Shown here in pieces: positions 45,531-55,818 of a DNA stretch of 64,000 nucleotides. The DNA comes from Solibacillus isronensis (lineage in GTDB: Bacteria; Bacillota; Bacilli; Bacillales_A; Planococcaceae). The stretch is taken from the NCBI RefSeq assembly GCF_900168685.1, contig NZ_FVZN01000011.1:1-64000 (forward strand), in the 5' to 3' direction. Under the pieces are notes generated by a model. The model did not search any database. It saw only the letters and a program-made list of their open reading frames with translations, and had not been told where the DNA came from. The position numbers and the translations under genes were made by a program. Positions within the stretch are counted from its first letter, which is position 1, and the number at the start of each line of letters is the position of its first letter.

Positions 45531-46721
45531 TTATTCAAATGGCCAGCTTGGCAGCATACAGCGTAACTTCTTATCTGCTCGTTTCCCTAGCACATAATCT
45601 GCCTGCATCATTGTATGAATTTCGCGTGTCCCTTCATAAATGACCGGTGCTTTGGAATTCCTTAAATATCGGGCTACTGGATATTCATCGGAATAACCGT
45701 ATGCCCCGTGGATTTGAACCGCATCATCCGCAGCTTTATTCGCAAAGTCGCATGCCTGCCATTTGGCGAGCGATGTTTCCCTCGTGTTGCGCACGCCCTT
45801 ATTTTTCAGCTCTCCTGCACGATACACAAGCAGGCGACTCATTTCATAGCCAGCCTCCATTTTTGCGAGCATTTGACCGACTAGTTGATGCTCACCAATC
45901 GGTTTGCCGAATGTTTCACGTTCTTTGCAGTACTTGACGCTCGCTTCGATACAAGCCTGAATTAAGCCGACCGCGCCTGCAGCAACCGTAAAACGCCCGT
46001 TATCCAGTGCGGACATCGCAATTTTAAACCCTTCTCCTTCTTCACCGAGCAAGTTTTCTGCCGGAATTTTGACATCCTCAAAGAACAGTTCGCCTGTATT
46101 GCCTGCACGAATACCGTATTTTCCTTTAATCGCCTTCGAGCTAAACCCAGCCCATTCACGCTCTACGATAAATGCTGAAATGCCGTGATGTGCTTTTTCC
46201 TTATCTGTATAGGCAAATACAAGGAAATGGTCTGCGATATCGCATAAGGAGATCCAAGTTTTTTGACCGTTCAAAATATAATAATCGCCATCACGTTTTG
46301 CAACTGAACTCATCGCCGCAACATCCGATCCAGCACCAGGTTCTGTCAGACCGAATGCGCCGATTTTCTCACCCTTTGCCTGAGGCAGCAAATATTTTTG
46401 CTTCTGCTGTTCTGTGCCCCATTGCATAAGCGTCATACTATTTAAGCCAGTATGAACGGAAACGGCCGTACGAAATGCCGTATCCCCGCGCTCCAACTCT
46501 TCACAGACAATTGCGAGTGAATTATAGTCCATTCCTGCTCCGCCGTATTTCTCCGGTACACAAACTCCCATTAAGCCCAGTTCGGCAAGTCGCTTCCATA
46601 AATTTGAATCAAAACCGCCGCCAGCATCCCAATCGGCAATATAAGGGATAATTTCTGCATCAACAAATTGTCTTACTGTTTTTCGTAAAAGATTCTGTTC
46701 TTCCGTAAATTCGAAGTTCAT
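45531..46721 (-). CDS. Acyl-CoA dehydrogenase (possibly glutaryl-CoA type)
   Basis: A 396-residue FAD-dependent acyl-CoA dehydrogenase: FGLTEPGAGSDVAAM at ~132-146, NGQKTWISLCDIADHF at ~160, and the C-terminal IHGAYGYSDEYPVARYLR, with APVIYEGTREIHTMM at ~358-372 holding the expected catalytic Glu. Third gene of an operon with a piperideine-6-carboxylate-type aldehyde dehydrogenase and lysine 6-dehydrogenase, 10 nt after the latter. In that setting glutaryl-CoA is an attractive substrate, but the sequence alone does not prove it. Confidence 0.85.
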   Translation of the reverse strand: MNFEFTEEQNLLRKTVRQFVDAEIIPYIADWDAGGGFDSNLWKRLAELGLMGVCVPEKYGGAGMDYNSLAIVCEELERGDTAFRTAVSVHTGLNSMTLMQWGTEQQKQKYLLPQAKGEKIGAFGLTEPGAGSDVAAMSSVAKRDGDYYILNGQKTWISLCDIADHFLVFAYTDKEKAHHGISAFIVEREWAGFSSKAIKGKYGIRAGNTGELFFEDVKIPAENLLGEEGEGFKIAMSALDNGRFTVAAGAVGLIQACIEASVKYCKERETFGKPIGEHQLVGQMLAKMEAGYEMSRLLVYRAGELKNKGVRNTRETSLAKWQACDFANKAADDAVQIHGAYGYSDEYPVARYLRNSKAPVIYEGTREIHTMMQADYVLGKRADKKLRCMLPSWPFE

Positions 46722-46731
46722 ACCCTCACTC

Positions 46732-47904
46732 CTACCACTTTACAATCATTGATGAACGGTGTGATGTTTCTTTAATATCCACACCTCGCTTCGCCATTTC
46801 CTGAATAAACTCACGACCTGGCACAACAGTTTCCGGTGCAAATACACCACGCTCAGCAATCAGTCCCTTACCAACCATTTGGGCCACGATTGAAATTGTA
46901 TTTGCCGTTGCACGTGCCATCGCCGTCACGTTTTGCTCTGTATCTTTTCTAACGACCATTTCATATTCATACGTAATTTGCTCTTCCGACTTTTCACCTG
47001 AAATAATTGCACGTAATAACACTGCATCGACATTATCGCCGATATCCAGTTTTTTCTGTAATACTTCCCTCGTTACTTCCCGGACATTTACTTCACGACC
47101 GCCTGCTTCAACTTTATTGTTTTTATCAAGGAAGCCTAAATCAGCAAGCAATCTGAATTGCTCTGCATGACCTTTATAGCGGATCGTTTTGTATTCGAGT
47201 GTTTTTACATGAGGGAATGTCTTATATAACGTTGAAATTCCGCCTGATGTATAGAAAGCCTCTAATACTCCGAACTCGTCAAAGTAAATCGGCTCCAGCC
47301 CTGTTAAAGACTCGACCTCTGTAAGAACACCTTTTTGAATCATTTTCGAAGGCTCAGTATAGTGGTCAAATACCCCATCCAGCGAGAATACACGAATATA
47401 GTGCAGTGGAGGCTGTGGCGTTGTTGGAATACCACCTACATAAAGTTTAATCGAATCTACAGAATCAAACTTTGTCGCCCCGTAACCCGTCAAAATATTG
47501 ATCATTCCCGGTGCTACACCTAAATCCGGAATAATCGTCACGCCATTATCGACTGCCTGACCGTGCATTTCGAAAATAGATTCTGTAATTCCGCCAATGT
47601 GGCCTCCTAAGTCTACCGAGTGCACCCCTGCATCAATTGCAGCTTTGGCAACACGTTCATTGAACTTATAGAACAGTGCATTCACTACTACATCACCACG
47701 GCTGATGACATCGCGCAATGCTTTGTCATCTTCTGCATCAAGCTGAATTACTTCCACCTTATCTGTATTCAATGTATTAACGAATTCCTTTGTAGGATCT
47801 GTTGAAACATCGGCTAAATAAATCTTTTTCACATCTTCACTAAGGACTAAATCGCGCGCTACTTCTTTCCCCATCAACCCTGCACCTAACACTACTACTT
47901 TCAT
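46732..47904 (-). CDS. Lysine 6-dehydrogenase-like (saccharopine dehydrogenase family)
   Basis: A 390-residue NAD(P)-dependent enzyme. Rossmann motif VLGAGLMGKEVARDLV at ~4-19, then VVVNALFYKFNERVAKAAID, VHSVDLGGHIG and TIIPDLGVAPGMINILTGYG at ~123-142. From memory these closely match Geobacillus lysine 6-dehydrogenase, which oxidatively deaminates the epsilon-amino group of L-lysine to aminoadipate semialdehyde/piperideine-6-carboxylate. It sits between the aldehyde dehydrogenase and acyl-CoA dehydrogenase genes. Confidence 0.8.
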   Translation of the reverse strand: MKVVVLGAGLMGKEVARDLVLSEDVKKIYLADVSTDPTKEFVNTLNTDKVEVIQLDAEDDKALRDVISRGDVVVNALFYKFNERVAKAAIDAGVHSVDLGGHIGGITESIFEMHGQAVDNGVTIIPDLGVAPGMINILTGYGATKFDSVDSIKLYVGGIPTTPQPPLHYIRVFSLDGVFDHYTEPSKMIQKGVLTEVESLTGLEPIYFDEFGVLEAFYTSGGISTLYKTFPHVKTLEYKTIRYKGHAEQFRLLADLGFLDKNNKVEAGGREVNVREVTREVLQKKLDIGDNVDAVLLRAIISGEKSEEQITYEYEMVVRKDTEQNVTAMARATANTISIVAQMVGKGLIAERGVFAPETVVPGREFIQEMAKRGVDIKETSHRSSMIVKW

Positions 47905-47993
47905 GTAAACATCCCCTTTTTTATTAAGTCAATTACGCATCAGCGTGATTGCGTCCAGAATTTTGAGATGTGATGATTCTTAAAGATGAATCA

Positions 47994-49475
47994 TCAAGCG
48001 TTATTATCGATTTGGGCACGTTGCAACTTGCCGCTGTAGTCTACATAAATACTCTTCCATTCCGTATAAACATCAAGCGCTGCCTGACCGGAATCGCGGT
48101 GACCATTTCCTGTACCTTTCGTCCCGCCAAACGGCAAGTGAATTTCCGCGCCTGTTGTTCCGGCATTTACATAAACAATTCCTGTATCAAGCAACTGCTG
48201 TGCTTTGAAGATTGTGTTGACATCTTGCGAGAAAATCGAGCTTGATAAGCCAAACTTTACACCGTTGTTCACTTCAATTGCCTCTTCCAAACTGCTGACT
48301 TCAATAATACTAATGACAGGACCGAAAATTTCCTCTTGTGCGAGTATGCTTGATGCTTCCACATCGGTGAAAATTGTTGGGGCATAGTAATAACCTTTTG
48401 CCAATTCACCTTCAGATAAAATTTCTCCGCCAATCAGCAAATTCGCACCTTGCTGCTTACCGATCTGTACATAATGATTGATTTTTTCAAGGGCAGCCTT
48501 ATTAATGACCGGCCCTACTTTAACTGAAGGATCCAACCCGTCCCCGATTGTCAGCTGCTTCGTTGCTTCCACAAGACGATTTTCCAACTCCTGTTTTACA
48601 TTTTTATGCACAATTACACGGCTGCATGCTGTACAGCGCTGCCCTGCTGTACCAAATGCGCTCCATAAAATTCCTTCCAATGCTAAATCTAAGTTAGCAT
48701 CATCCATTACAATGACCGCATTTTTTCCGCCCATTTCAAGCGAAACTTTTTTCAGGTGTTTTCCGCCTAGCTCGGCTACTTTGCTGCCTGTCGTTGTTGA
48801 CCCTGTAAAGGAAATTACACGGATATCCGGATGCTCGACAATTGCTGTTCCGACTGTAGGACCTGAACCGAATACAACATTGACGACACCTGGCGGCAAG
48901 CCGACCTCTTCATATATTTTTGCAAGCTCGTAAGCCATAAAAGGTGTTTCGTTAGAAGGCTTCCATATAACCGTATTACCGGCAATGAGCGCAGGGAATG
49001 ACTTCCATGTCGCAATTGCAATCGGGAAATTCCACGGCGTAATAAGTCCTGCTACCCCAATCGGAGCGCGCACACTCATCGCAAACTTATTCGGCAATTC
49101 CGACGGGACCGTTTCTCCAAATAAACGTCTACCTTCTGCTGCCATATAAAGTGCCATGTCGATTCCTTCTTGTACTTCTCCGCGCGCTTCTTCAATGACC
49201 TTGCCCATTTCTTTCGTTAATATTTGCGCGAGATGTTCTTTCTTTTCTTTCAGTTTAAATGCAATTTTATATAAATAATCCGCTCGTTTTGGCGCAGGGA
49301 CAAGCGCCCATTCTTTTTGAGCCGCTTTCGCCTTTTGAGCAGCGAGTTCGACTTGGAATTTTGTCGAAAGTGGTATCGTTCCTAACTGTTCACCATTTGC
49401 AGGATTGATCACAGGCATCGTTTGCAATGAATCGTCTTTTATCCATTCTCCACCAATAAAATTTAACAGCTTCAT
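47994..49475 (-). CDS. Aldehyde dehydrogenase (aminoadipate-semialdehyde type likely)
   Basis: A 493-residue NAD(P)-dependent aldehyde dehydrogenase. Active-site Glu in VSLEMGGKNA (~248), catalytic Cys in TAGQRCTACSR (~281), ITPWNFPIAIATWK at ~146-159 and GSTTTGS at ~225. First gene of a lysine-oxidation-type operon; oxidation of aminoadipate semialdehyde to 2-aminoadipate would be the fitting step. GAGGTGGAG precedes the ATG. A GAATAA-CA-TTATTC palindrome lies 85 bp upstream. Confidence 0.87.
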   Translation of the reverse strand: MKLLNFIGGEWIKDDSLQTMPVINPANGEQLGTIPLSTKFQVELAAQKAKAAQKEWALVPAPKRADYLYKIAFKLKEKKEHLAQILTKEMGKVIEEARGEVQEGIDMALYMAAEGRRLFGETVPSELPNKFAMSVRAPIGVAGLITPWNFPIAIATWKSFPALIAGNTVIWKPSNETPFMAYELAKIYEEVGLPPGVVNVVFGSGPTVGTAIVEHPDIRVISFTGSTTTGSKVAELGGKHLKKVSLEMGGKNAVIVMDDANLDLALEGILWSAFGTAGQRCTACSRVIVHKNVKQELENRLVEATKQLTIGDGLDPSVKVGPVINKAALEKINHYVQIGKQQGANLLIGGEILSEGELAKGYYYAPTIFTDVEASSILAQEEIFGPVISIIEVSSLEEAIEVNNGVKFGLSSSIFSQDVNTIFKAQQLLDTGIVYVNAGTTGAEIHLPFGGTKGTGNGHRDSGQAALDVYTEWKSIYVDYSGKLQRAQIDNNA

Positions 49476-49559
49476 TTCTCCACCTCACAAATTCTCATTT
49501 ACCTTTTATTCATTCGACATTCTCTACTTTATTCCCTTTTTTTCTCAAAAAGAATAACA

Positions 49560-49573
49560 GAATAACATTATTC
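49560..49573. promoter_or_regulatory. Candidate operator of lysine operon
   Basis: GAATAA-CA-TTATTC is a perfect 6-2-6 palindrome in the divergent space between the aldehyde dehydrogenase and AIM24 genes, next to a TTGTCA (minus, 49576-49581). The regulator is unknown. Confidence 0.3.
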
Positions 49574-49669
49574 AGTGACAAATATTATTTTCACCATTTT
49601 GAAACTTTTGGAATCTACAAGCGTATCTATTAATGTAAATATTAAATTGGATTGTAAGGAGACATAAAA

Positions 49670-50105
49670 ATGAAAAATCATGAAATCGACTACGTCTTAC
49701 ACGGCGATGATATGCAGTTTGTAGAGGTGGAGCTTGACCCGCAAGAGACTGTTGTGGCGGAAGCCGGAAGTTTAATGATGATGGAAGATCAAATTCAGAT
49801 GGAAACTGTATTCGGTGATGGTTCAGCAAATCAGGGCTCAGGATTGATGGGGAAATTACTTGGTGCAGGGAAACGTTTAATTACAGGCGAAAGCTTATTC
49901 ATGACGACGTTCACTAACAACGGTATGGGCAAACGTAAAGTATATTTCGCTTCTCCATATCCTGGTAAAATCATTCCAATGAACTTAAGCGAATTGGACG
50001 GTAAAATCATCTGTCAAAAAGATGCATTTCTAGCTGCGGCGAAAGGTGTTTCGGTTGGCGTAGAATTCCAGAAAAAATTAGGTACAGGATTCTTCGGTGG
50101 TGAAG
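49670..50105 (+). pseudogene. AIM24-family gene, 5' half (split by transposon)
   Basis: The first 145 codons of an AIM24 (TIGR00266-like) protein: a beta-rich conserved protein of unknown function. It reads normally through GTGFFGGE and then enters transposon DNA, stopping at 50134. Joining base 50105 to 61619 restores GAA-GGA-TTC in frame and gives a 265-residue protein of usual family length. Promoter and RBS (AAGGAG) are intact, so a truncated product may be made. Confidence 0.9.
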
Positions 50106-50191
50106 TTATACTATGTTATGATTTAGTCCATTAATTTATCTCTTATAGCACTAGTAGTTGTGTTTTTTTAATGGTGATTAATAAGGATAAG

Positions 50192-50212
50192 CTACCTTGA
50201 AAATAGTCCATT
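50192..50212. repeat. Subterminal recombinase-site-like repeat (left end)
   Basis: CTACCTTGAAAAtaGTCCAT at 50192-50211 matches the reverse complement of the right end (61588-61608), which reads CTACCTTGAAAAgtGTCCAA. A shorter copy, TTAGTCCATTAA, lies at 50123-50134. Probable binding sites for the recombinases. Confidence 0.65.
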
Positions 50213-50247
50213 ATAGTGGTATATTACTTCACTGGGGAGGGATATTT

Positions 50248-51585
50248 GTGGATAGAATTGTTGAATATAATGGGTATTTTGGTATCAAGTACAAATACAT
50301 TAGAGAAAGTTACACTCAGGAAGTAACTGTAGTCGGTAGGAAAAAGGAATATAAAGGTTTCACTTACATGCTGATTATAGGTACGAATGGCAATGCTTAT
50401 TTTGAAGCTTATAAATATCTAAATGATGAATTAAGCGATGAAAGTTATAGCACAAGAGAACAGGCTCTCCGAGCTTTAAAATTTTTGTACTCATACATAG
50501 AGCTTTTTAATACAGATATTAAATATTTAGACGCTGCTGATATAAATAAAATCAGAGTTTTTTTAAAAGGTGGTACAGGAACAGGACAATACATTACATA
50601 CGACTTTAAGACTGTTCGAGCAAATAGCACGGTAAACAGTTATTTTGGTGTCTATAGAAGTTTCCTTCGTTATTTAGGGATTAAGAATAATATATTCGAA
50701 CAAACGGACGGAACAAAAATAATTACTGATGTAGGAAGTGCTTTTAATTCTAAAACCACTTCAATGGAGGTACAGAGTTACTCCGTTAATTTAAAGAGAG
50801 TTGAATCAAATGTTGTTCCGAAATACATAAGATACAGTGAATATCTGAAAATCATAAAATTAATCGAGGAGAAATATACACTTCGAGAAATGATAATCGT
50901 TAAGTTGATGTACGAATACGGGCTTCGAATAGGTGAAGTATTAGGCTTAACATTAGAAGACATTCATGGAGAAGATATCACAAAAGCGAAAGGCAAATAT
51001 CGCTTAATATTGAGAAATCGTTTTACAGATGAACCGTGGCAAAATGCAAAAGGTTTAAAAGTGACCTCTCGTAATCAATCCAATAACGAGGAGTATTACG
51101 AAAAAGGTGACGGAATACGAATTATCCGTATTAAATCCGATATGTACGATTTAATTCAAGAGTATATTGATGAAGTTACTTCTCCTTTTTCAATGAGCGA
51201 AAAAACTTATGAAAATTATTCTGTTAGGAATTTAGCGGATAAGGTTAGTCATGTCGAAATAGAAAAAAATGCTTATGTCTTTATCAGCAAAAACTACACA
51301 CCGATAACTGGCGGAGCTTGGAATTCAATTATGAAAAGTATTTTTAAAGAAGTCGGTCTTGAAGTTGACAAAGGAAAAAGAAGAGATAACTTGAATCACC
51401 GTTTCCGTCACGGATTTGCAATGTTTAAAGTTCTACATGAAGGATATGACGAACTTCGATTAGCTGATGCTTTACGTCATTCTAATACAAATTCGGTTAA
51501 AAAATATTTCAATCCTACTGAAGATGATTTGAATGATTTCGCCATTAGACAAGATGCTTTGACTAAGAGAGGTTTAAATTTATGA
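50248..51585 (+). CDS. tnpA: Tyrosine recombinase TnpA-like
   Basis: A 445-residue integrase-fold recombinase. Residues ~1-160 form the core-binding part. Catalytic residues: Arg in YEYGLRIGEVLGLTLEDI (~224), HRFRHGF (~384, His-x-x-Arg) and LRHSNTNSVKKYFNP (~408-422) with the His and nucleophilic Tyr. Start: GTG 50248 with GGGGAGGG upstream. First of three overlapping recombinase genes; its end overlaps tnpB by 4 nt (ATGA). Needed for excision and insertion. Confidence 0.88.
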   Translation: MDRIVEYNGYFGIKYKYIRESYTQEVTVVGRKKEYKGFTYMLIIGTNGNAYFEAYKYLNDELSDESYSTREQALRALKFLYSYIELFNTDIKYLDAADINKIRVFLKGGTGTGQYITYDFKTVRANSTVNSYFGVYRSFLRYLGIKNNIFEQTDGTKIITDVGSAFNSKTTSMEVQSYSVNLKRVESNVVPKYIRYSEYLKIIKLIEEKYTLREMIIVKLMYEYGLRIGEVLGLTLEDIHGEDITKAKGKYRLILRNRFTDEPWQNAKGLKVTSRNQSNNEEYYEKGDGIRIIRIKSDMYDLIQEYIDEVTSPFSMSEKTYENYSVRNLADKVSHVEIEKNAYVFISKNYTPITGGAWNSIMKSIFKEVGLEVDKGKRRDNLNHRFRHGFAMFKVLHEGYDELRLADALRHSNTNSVKKYFNPTEDDLNDFAIRQDALTKRGLNL

Positions 51586-53918
51586 CACCAAGAACGTACC
51601 GGATAAGCAATGATTATATTCCGCAATTCACAAAAGCCATACAAAATCTTCTAAAAGATGAACAATTCAAATCTTTGTTCCTTGACTTTTTTAAATGCAA
51701 ATTGACAAAAATGCATTTCCTTGAATCTGAGCGTTATCAGATTCACAAACATTTTGAAGACTATATTATTACCCTATTCAGCGATTGCACTATCCGGCTA
51801 ATTTCTTGGGAACAATATTGTCTAGGTATGAAGTGCATTCGTCAACAAAACTGGAATGAACAAGATAAGACTGAAATATCTGCGTCTAGAAAAATGGCAA
51901 GAAGGTTACTGTTAGATTTATATCTTTATGTACTCGAAAATACGGATATAAATACCGAAGGCATAGCTGAATTAAAAGAGCATAAAGCATTCTTAATTTG
52001 GCAAGAACGAAATTCTTCTAAAATGAATTATGTTCTCAGCAACCATTATTTAGACCGACTAGGAACAAATTTCCCTATCGGAAGCTCCCTATCGGAATTA
52101 CATTTATTTCAAGGTGATGAAAAAACACTCCCACTCATCCTAAATTTAAATGTTCGCAACCAAGAAATGAAAAAATTGTTATTAGATTTTTATTTAAGTG
52201 AAAACAGTAAACGTCAGCACAACGGATTAAGGTTATTTGTGTATTTATTTAAATATAGTTTGTTGGCAGTAGAATCGTCACCTGAATGCATTACCGACTT
52301 TACATTTGATGTATTTAAAAAACAATATAGATTTTATCAAAAAGCAAACATACTCAATACAACAGAATCAGTGCAATTTAAATTATCTTTACAACTTATT
52401 CGATTTTATTCTTTTCTTTGTAAAAAAATCAAAGAATTAAATGTTCAACATAATATTTTTGAAGGAACGCTTTATAATGAACATTTTTTTAGCGGTAACT
52501 ATTTTACACTTTTTTACGAAAATGGATTTAAAGCGATGAAATATAATCCCTTTGAAGATGTACCGAAGGAAAACAAATGGCTGATAATCGGTAATTCTGA
52601 TAATTATGCAAGTGCTGTAAAAAATAACAATCGAGGCATTGATTTTACACAAGTTCAAGATAAATCCCTTCGAGCTGATTTTAAAAATTACTTATGGAAG
52701 CAGTCTACTATGTCGGTAAATTCAGCAGTATCTGGTGTATACATGGTCATCGAGTTTTTAAATTTCATTTCTAACTATAAAAAGGTGAACGGACTACAAG
52801 ACGGTAATTACGTAAATGCAAATTTATTAGATGAATGGAATTTTCATCTAAGTTGGAAAGAACCAGCCACAAGAAATAACTATATTAAGCGAACTAAAGC
52901 CTATTTAAAGTTTTACAAAGAGGAATATCGTATCCCTCAAATATTAATCGACACGCTCTCTCAAACACCAAAAGATGATGATGGCGGAATTCCCATGTCT
53001 AAGAAGGATTTCGAATTATTCACCCAAAAATTCCAAGAGGAAAGTCGGAAAAATTTGATAGGTAAACTAAGTTATATAATCTATAACTTAGCTGCAACGA
53101 CTAAATTGCGTCCCGGAGAAATAGTAACCCTAGAAAGGGACTGTATTATAGAGAAATATGACCAAACTGGTGTTATTCAGTATTATTCAAAAACAAGTGG
53201 TAGAGAAAAGGTTAAAGCGACTCTAGCCATCGAGAAAATCAATCTTATCGAAAAAGCTATACTTCTTACAGAAGATGCACACCGCAAAGCTTATGATGAC
53301 ATGGATAAATATATATTTGTTAAAAGAGACGGTTCGAGAAAAGATAGAATTGTAAAAATAACTTTTCAGTTTACGAATCTCTTTGCTAAATTTCAAAAGG
53401 AATTAGAAGGACAACTCGATAACGTATATCGCCCTTATTCGCTTCGAACGACCTTTATAGACAATTTGTATACCGAAGGTATACAAGATGGTCTCCCAAG
53501 CTCTGTAATCGCTGAAATGGCTGGAAACGGCGTTAAAACGGCTATAAAATATTATCGCAAAATAACTACTGCACAAGATTATGCTGAGATGTTTGCGGGA
53601 GTGACTATTTCAGGGGTTGATGTTTACGGAAATATCACGGATGAAAAAGATGTTGAAAGTCTTAATCCGGTAGAAAAAGAACTTGGTGGATGTAAATCGG
53701 ATGGATGTGTTTTCGACGATGAAGAATACAAATGTCTTATGTGTCCTTATTTCGCTACTACCCCCTCTAAAATACCGTTATTTAAAACGCAAATAGCAAG
53801 GCTTAAAATCATCAAAGAAAACACGCTAAACGCCACAGAACGCAATATAATCGATGCTGAACTTAAACTATATACAGCTTATTATGCGAAGCTACTTGAA
53901 CAAATTGGAGATGACTAA
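51582..53918 (+). CDS. tnpB: Tyrosine recombinase TnpB-like
   Basis: A 778-residue large recombinase. Catalytic set: Arg in TKLRPGEIVTLERD (~508), YRPYSLRTTFIDNLY (~615-629) and Tyr in GVKTAIKYYRKI (~656). The C-terminal ~90 residues carry a cysteine cluster (GGCKSDGC, then CLMC) likely to bind zinc, a feature of Tn554 TnpB-type proteins. Longer than Tn554 TnpB (about 630 residues). Overlaps both neighbouring recombinase genes. Confidence 0.88.
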   Translation: MTPRTYRISNDYIPQFTKAIQNLLKDEQFKSLFLDFFKCKLTKMHFLESERYQIHKHFEDYIITLFSDCTIRLISWEQYCLGMKCIRQQNWNEQDKTEISASRKMARRLLLDLYLYVLENTDINTEGIAELKEHKAFLIWQERNSSKMNYVLSNHYLDRLGTNFPIGSSLSELHLFQGDEKTLPLILNLNVRNQEMKKLLLDFYLSENSKRQHNGLRLFVYLFKYSLLAVESSPECITDFTFDVFKKQYRFYQKANILNTTESVQFKLSLQLIRFYSFLCKKIKELNVQHNIFEGTLYNEHFFSGNYFTLFYENGFKAMKYNPFEDVPKENKWLIIGNSDNYASAVKNNNRGIDFTQVQDKSLRADFKNYLWKQSTMSVNSAVSGVYMVIEFLNFISNYKKVNGLQDGNYVNANLLDEWNFHLSWKEPATRNNYIKRTKAYLKFYKEEYRIPQILIDTLSQTPKDDDGGIPMSKKDFELFTQKFQEESRKNLIGKLSYIIYNLAATTKLRPGEIVTLERDCIIEKYDQTGVIQYYSKTSGREKVKATLAIEKINLIEKAILLTEDAHRKAYDDMDKYIFVKRDGSRKDRIVKITFQFTNLFAKFQKELEGQLDNVYRPYSLRTTFIDNLYTEGIQDGLPSSVIAEMAGNGVKTAIKYYRKITTAQDYAEMFAGVTISGVDVYGNITDEKDVESLNPVEKELGGCKSDGCVFDDEEYKCLMCPYFATTPSKIPLFKTQIARLKIIKENTLNATERNIIDAELKLYTAYYAKLLEQIGDD

Positions 53919-55818
53919 TCCTTTGCAAAATTTAAACTCAGTAATGAATTTACCTACGTATGAAAACATACAAACTGTACTTATCGATATAAAGCCGAAA
54001 GCTTTTATCAACTTTTCTATAACGCCAAATTTAACCTTTGCGGAAGATGTTTGGAGCTTTAAAGAATTCCGACGATTTTCAAGCGAAGAATGGGCATATA
54101 CTTACGATTATAGTGAACTCGATATAACATATAAGAATTATGCCAAATATACAATTTTAAGAGAATTATTTAGTCGGCGTAATCGTTTCACTACTGTGAA
54201 AGCTAAATTCTATGTCATAAGAAGTTTCATCGATTACTTATCTGAACATCAAATGTTTTTCCCTAATCTTATAGATGTTCCTCTCCTTGAAGATTTTTTA
54301 TCTACTACTAAGATAACGGAACGTGCTTTAACAGATAAAAAACAAGCACTTAAATTATTTTTATCGGAGATAGAACTTCGAGTCCCTAATTTAGATTTTT
54401 CGGAATGTTACAGCTACCTCAATAACATTAATACTAGGAAAGTGAAAAGAGAACGAGAAGCCGGCAAACATAAATTTATTCCGATAGAACTTCATAACCA
54501 AATAATATCTTTAGCAATTAAGGATATACGAAATGAAAACTTGCCCATTGAACGAAGAGCTTCAGCGTGTATGGTTGTGTTAATGGCAGAAACCGGAATG
54601 CGTGTCGGTGAATTTAGAATGTTAGAAGTAAATAAGCTAGATACAGTAAGCATTAAGGGCGAAACAGAGGTATTTCATTTTCTTAATTTTAAAACTTACA
54701 AGACTGTCAAAGAAAGCGATTTTAAAATGACTAGAAGTTTTATTACAGAAAATGCCCTCTTCGCCTATCAGACGCTTACCGAGATACACAGTGATAAAAG
54801 GACAACAAATTACTTATTTGTCAAACACAATGGTACAGAAGTATCAAAAACTATGTTGCGTTATCGCCTCGTAGAATTCTTTTATAACCATCAAGATGAA
54901 TTACGATTAGAAGAAATTATCGACCATGAAGTAAAGCAATTTGCTGTAACAAGTAAGAACAAATTTCAATCATTAGCTTTTGTTCCTAACGATGAAATGG
55001 ATAAAAAAATATACTATGTTACTTTCCATCAATATCGAGTGGTACTTGCTACGATTTTGTACGAAAAAGGTTATCATTTAGATTTCATTCGCCAACATAT
55101 GAACCATTTAACTGAGGAAATGACACAACATTATATTCGACTTAATGAGATTGAGAAAAAAGAAACAAATGCGATTGACACTTTGATGAGAAGGACTTCA
55201 CAGGACGGTTCAACACTTATTACGGATATAAACGAAACTAGTGACAAACACATCAGAGAGGAGCTTCAAAACGAGCAATATCAGGAAATGTATGAACAGA
55301 TTAATAAATTCCTGAAAAAAAAGAAGATGAACATTTTCAAGGATATTAAAGAATTAGTAAAAATACTTTCAAGAAATGATACGCCGATGGCGGATATGGA
55401 ATTAGGTATTTGTGCAAAATCCTTTAATAAACTATGCGAACGAAATGAATTTCTATCTACTATTAATGATGCCTACTACCTTGGTAATCAAATTCATTCT
55501 TTAGAGGATTTGCCTTATTCTTTAAAACGGTTTGAAGAAAAGGCAAAAATCATTTCATATAATGAAAGTTTGTACAAGAAGAATCCGAAATATCGTAATG
55601 AATTTGAAAGAGAAATAAAAGGTATAAAAATCTATATCAAAAGAAAATTGAATCCAGAATTACTTTTGCTTAGGAAGGAAATCAGTGAAATAGGTCTTCT
55701 AAGTGTCCGCAGCAAGTACCCGAAATTATCGGAAATTATCGGGAATATTAATGACATTGAAAAGGAGGTGCAAGAATGGAGCGAGAAAACATTATTACCG
55801 CAACAGCGGGACGTTTGA
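53911..55818 (+). CDS. Third tyrosine recombinase
   Basis: A 635-residue recombinase: Arg in ETGMRVGEFRMLE (~228), FHQYRVVLATILYEKGY (~371-387) and HMNHLTEEMTQHYIRL (~395-410) with the Tyr. The start is uncertain; ATG 53911 overlaps the tnpB stop, and a longer frame begins at 53854. Canonical Tn554 has two recombinases plus TnpC; a trio is closer to RIT-type arrangements, so this element combines both layouts. Its C-terminal third is charged and helical without a known domain. Confidence 0.83.
   Translation: MTNPLQNLNSVMNLPTYENIQTVLIDIKPKAFINFSITPNLTFAEDVWSFKEFRRFSSEEWAYTYDYSELDITYKNYAKYTILRELFSRRNRFTTVKAKFYVIRSFIDYLSEHQMFFPNLIDVPLLEDFLSTTKITERALTDKKQALKLFLSEIELRVPNLDFSECYSYLNNINTRKVKREREAGKHKFIPIELHNQIISLAIKDIRNENLPIERRASACMVVLMAETGMRVGEFRMLEVNKLDTVSIKGETEVFHFLNFKTYKTVKESDFKMTRSFITENALFAYQTLTEIHSDKRTTNYLFVKHNGTEVSKTMLRYRLVEFFYNHQDELRLEEIIDHEVKQFAVTSKNKFQSLAFVPNDEMDKKIYYVTFHQYRVVLATILYEKGYHLDFIRQHMNHLTEEMTQHYIRLNEIEKKETNAIDTLMRRTSQDGSTLITDINETSDKHIREELQNEQYQEMYEQINKFLKKKKMNIFKDIKELVKILSRNDTPMADMELGICAKSFNKLCERNEFLSTINDAYYLGNQIHSLEDLPYSLKRFEEKAKIISYNESLYKKNPKYRNEFEREIKGIKIYIKRKLNPELLLLRKEISEIGLLSVRSKYPKLSEIIGNINDIEKEVQEWSEKTLLPQQRDV

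Noticed and set aside
53854-53910. Longer N-terminus for the third recombinase
   Set aside because: Would overlap tnpB by 65 nt without an RBS; the ATG at 53911 overlapping the tnpB stop fits the coupled style of this operon.
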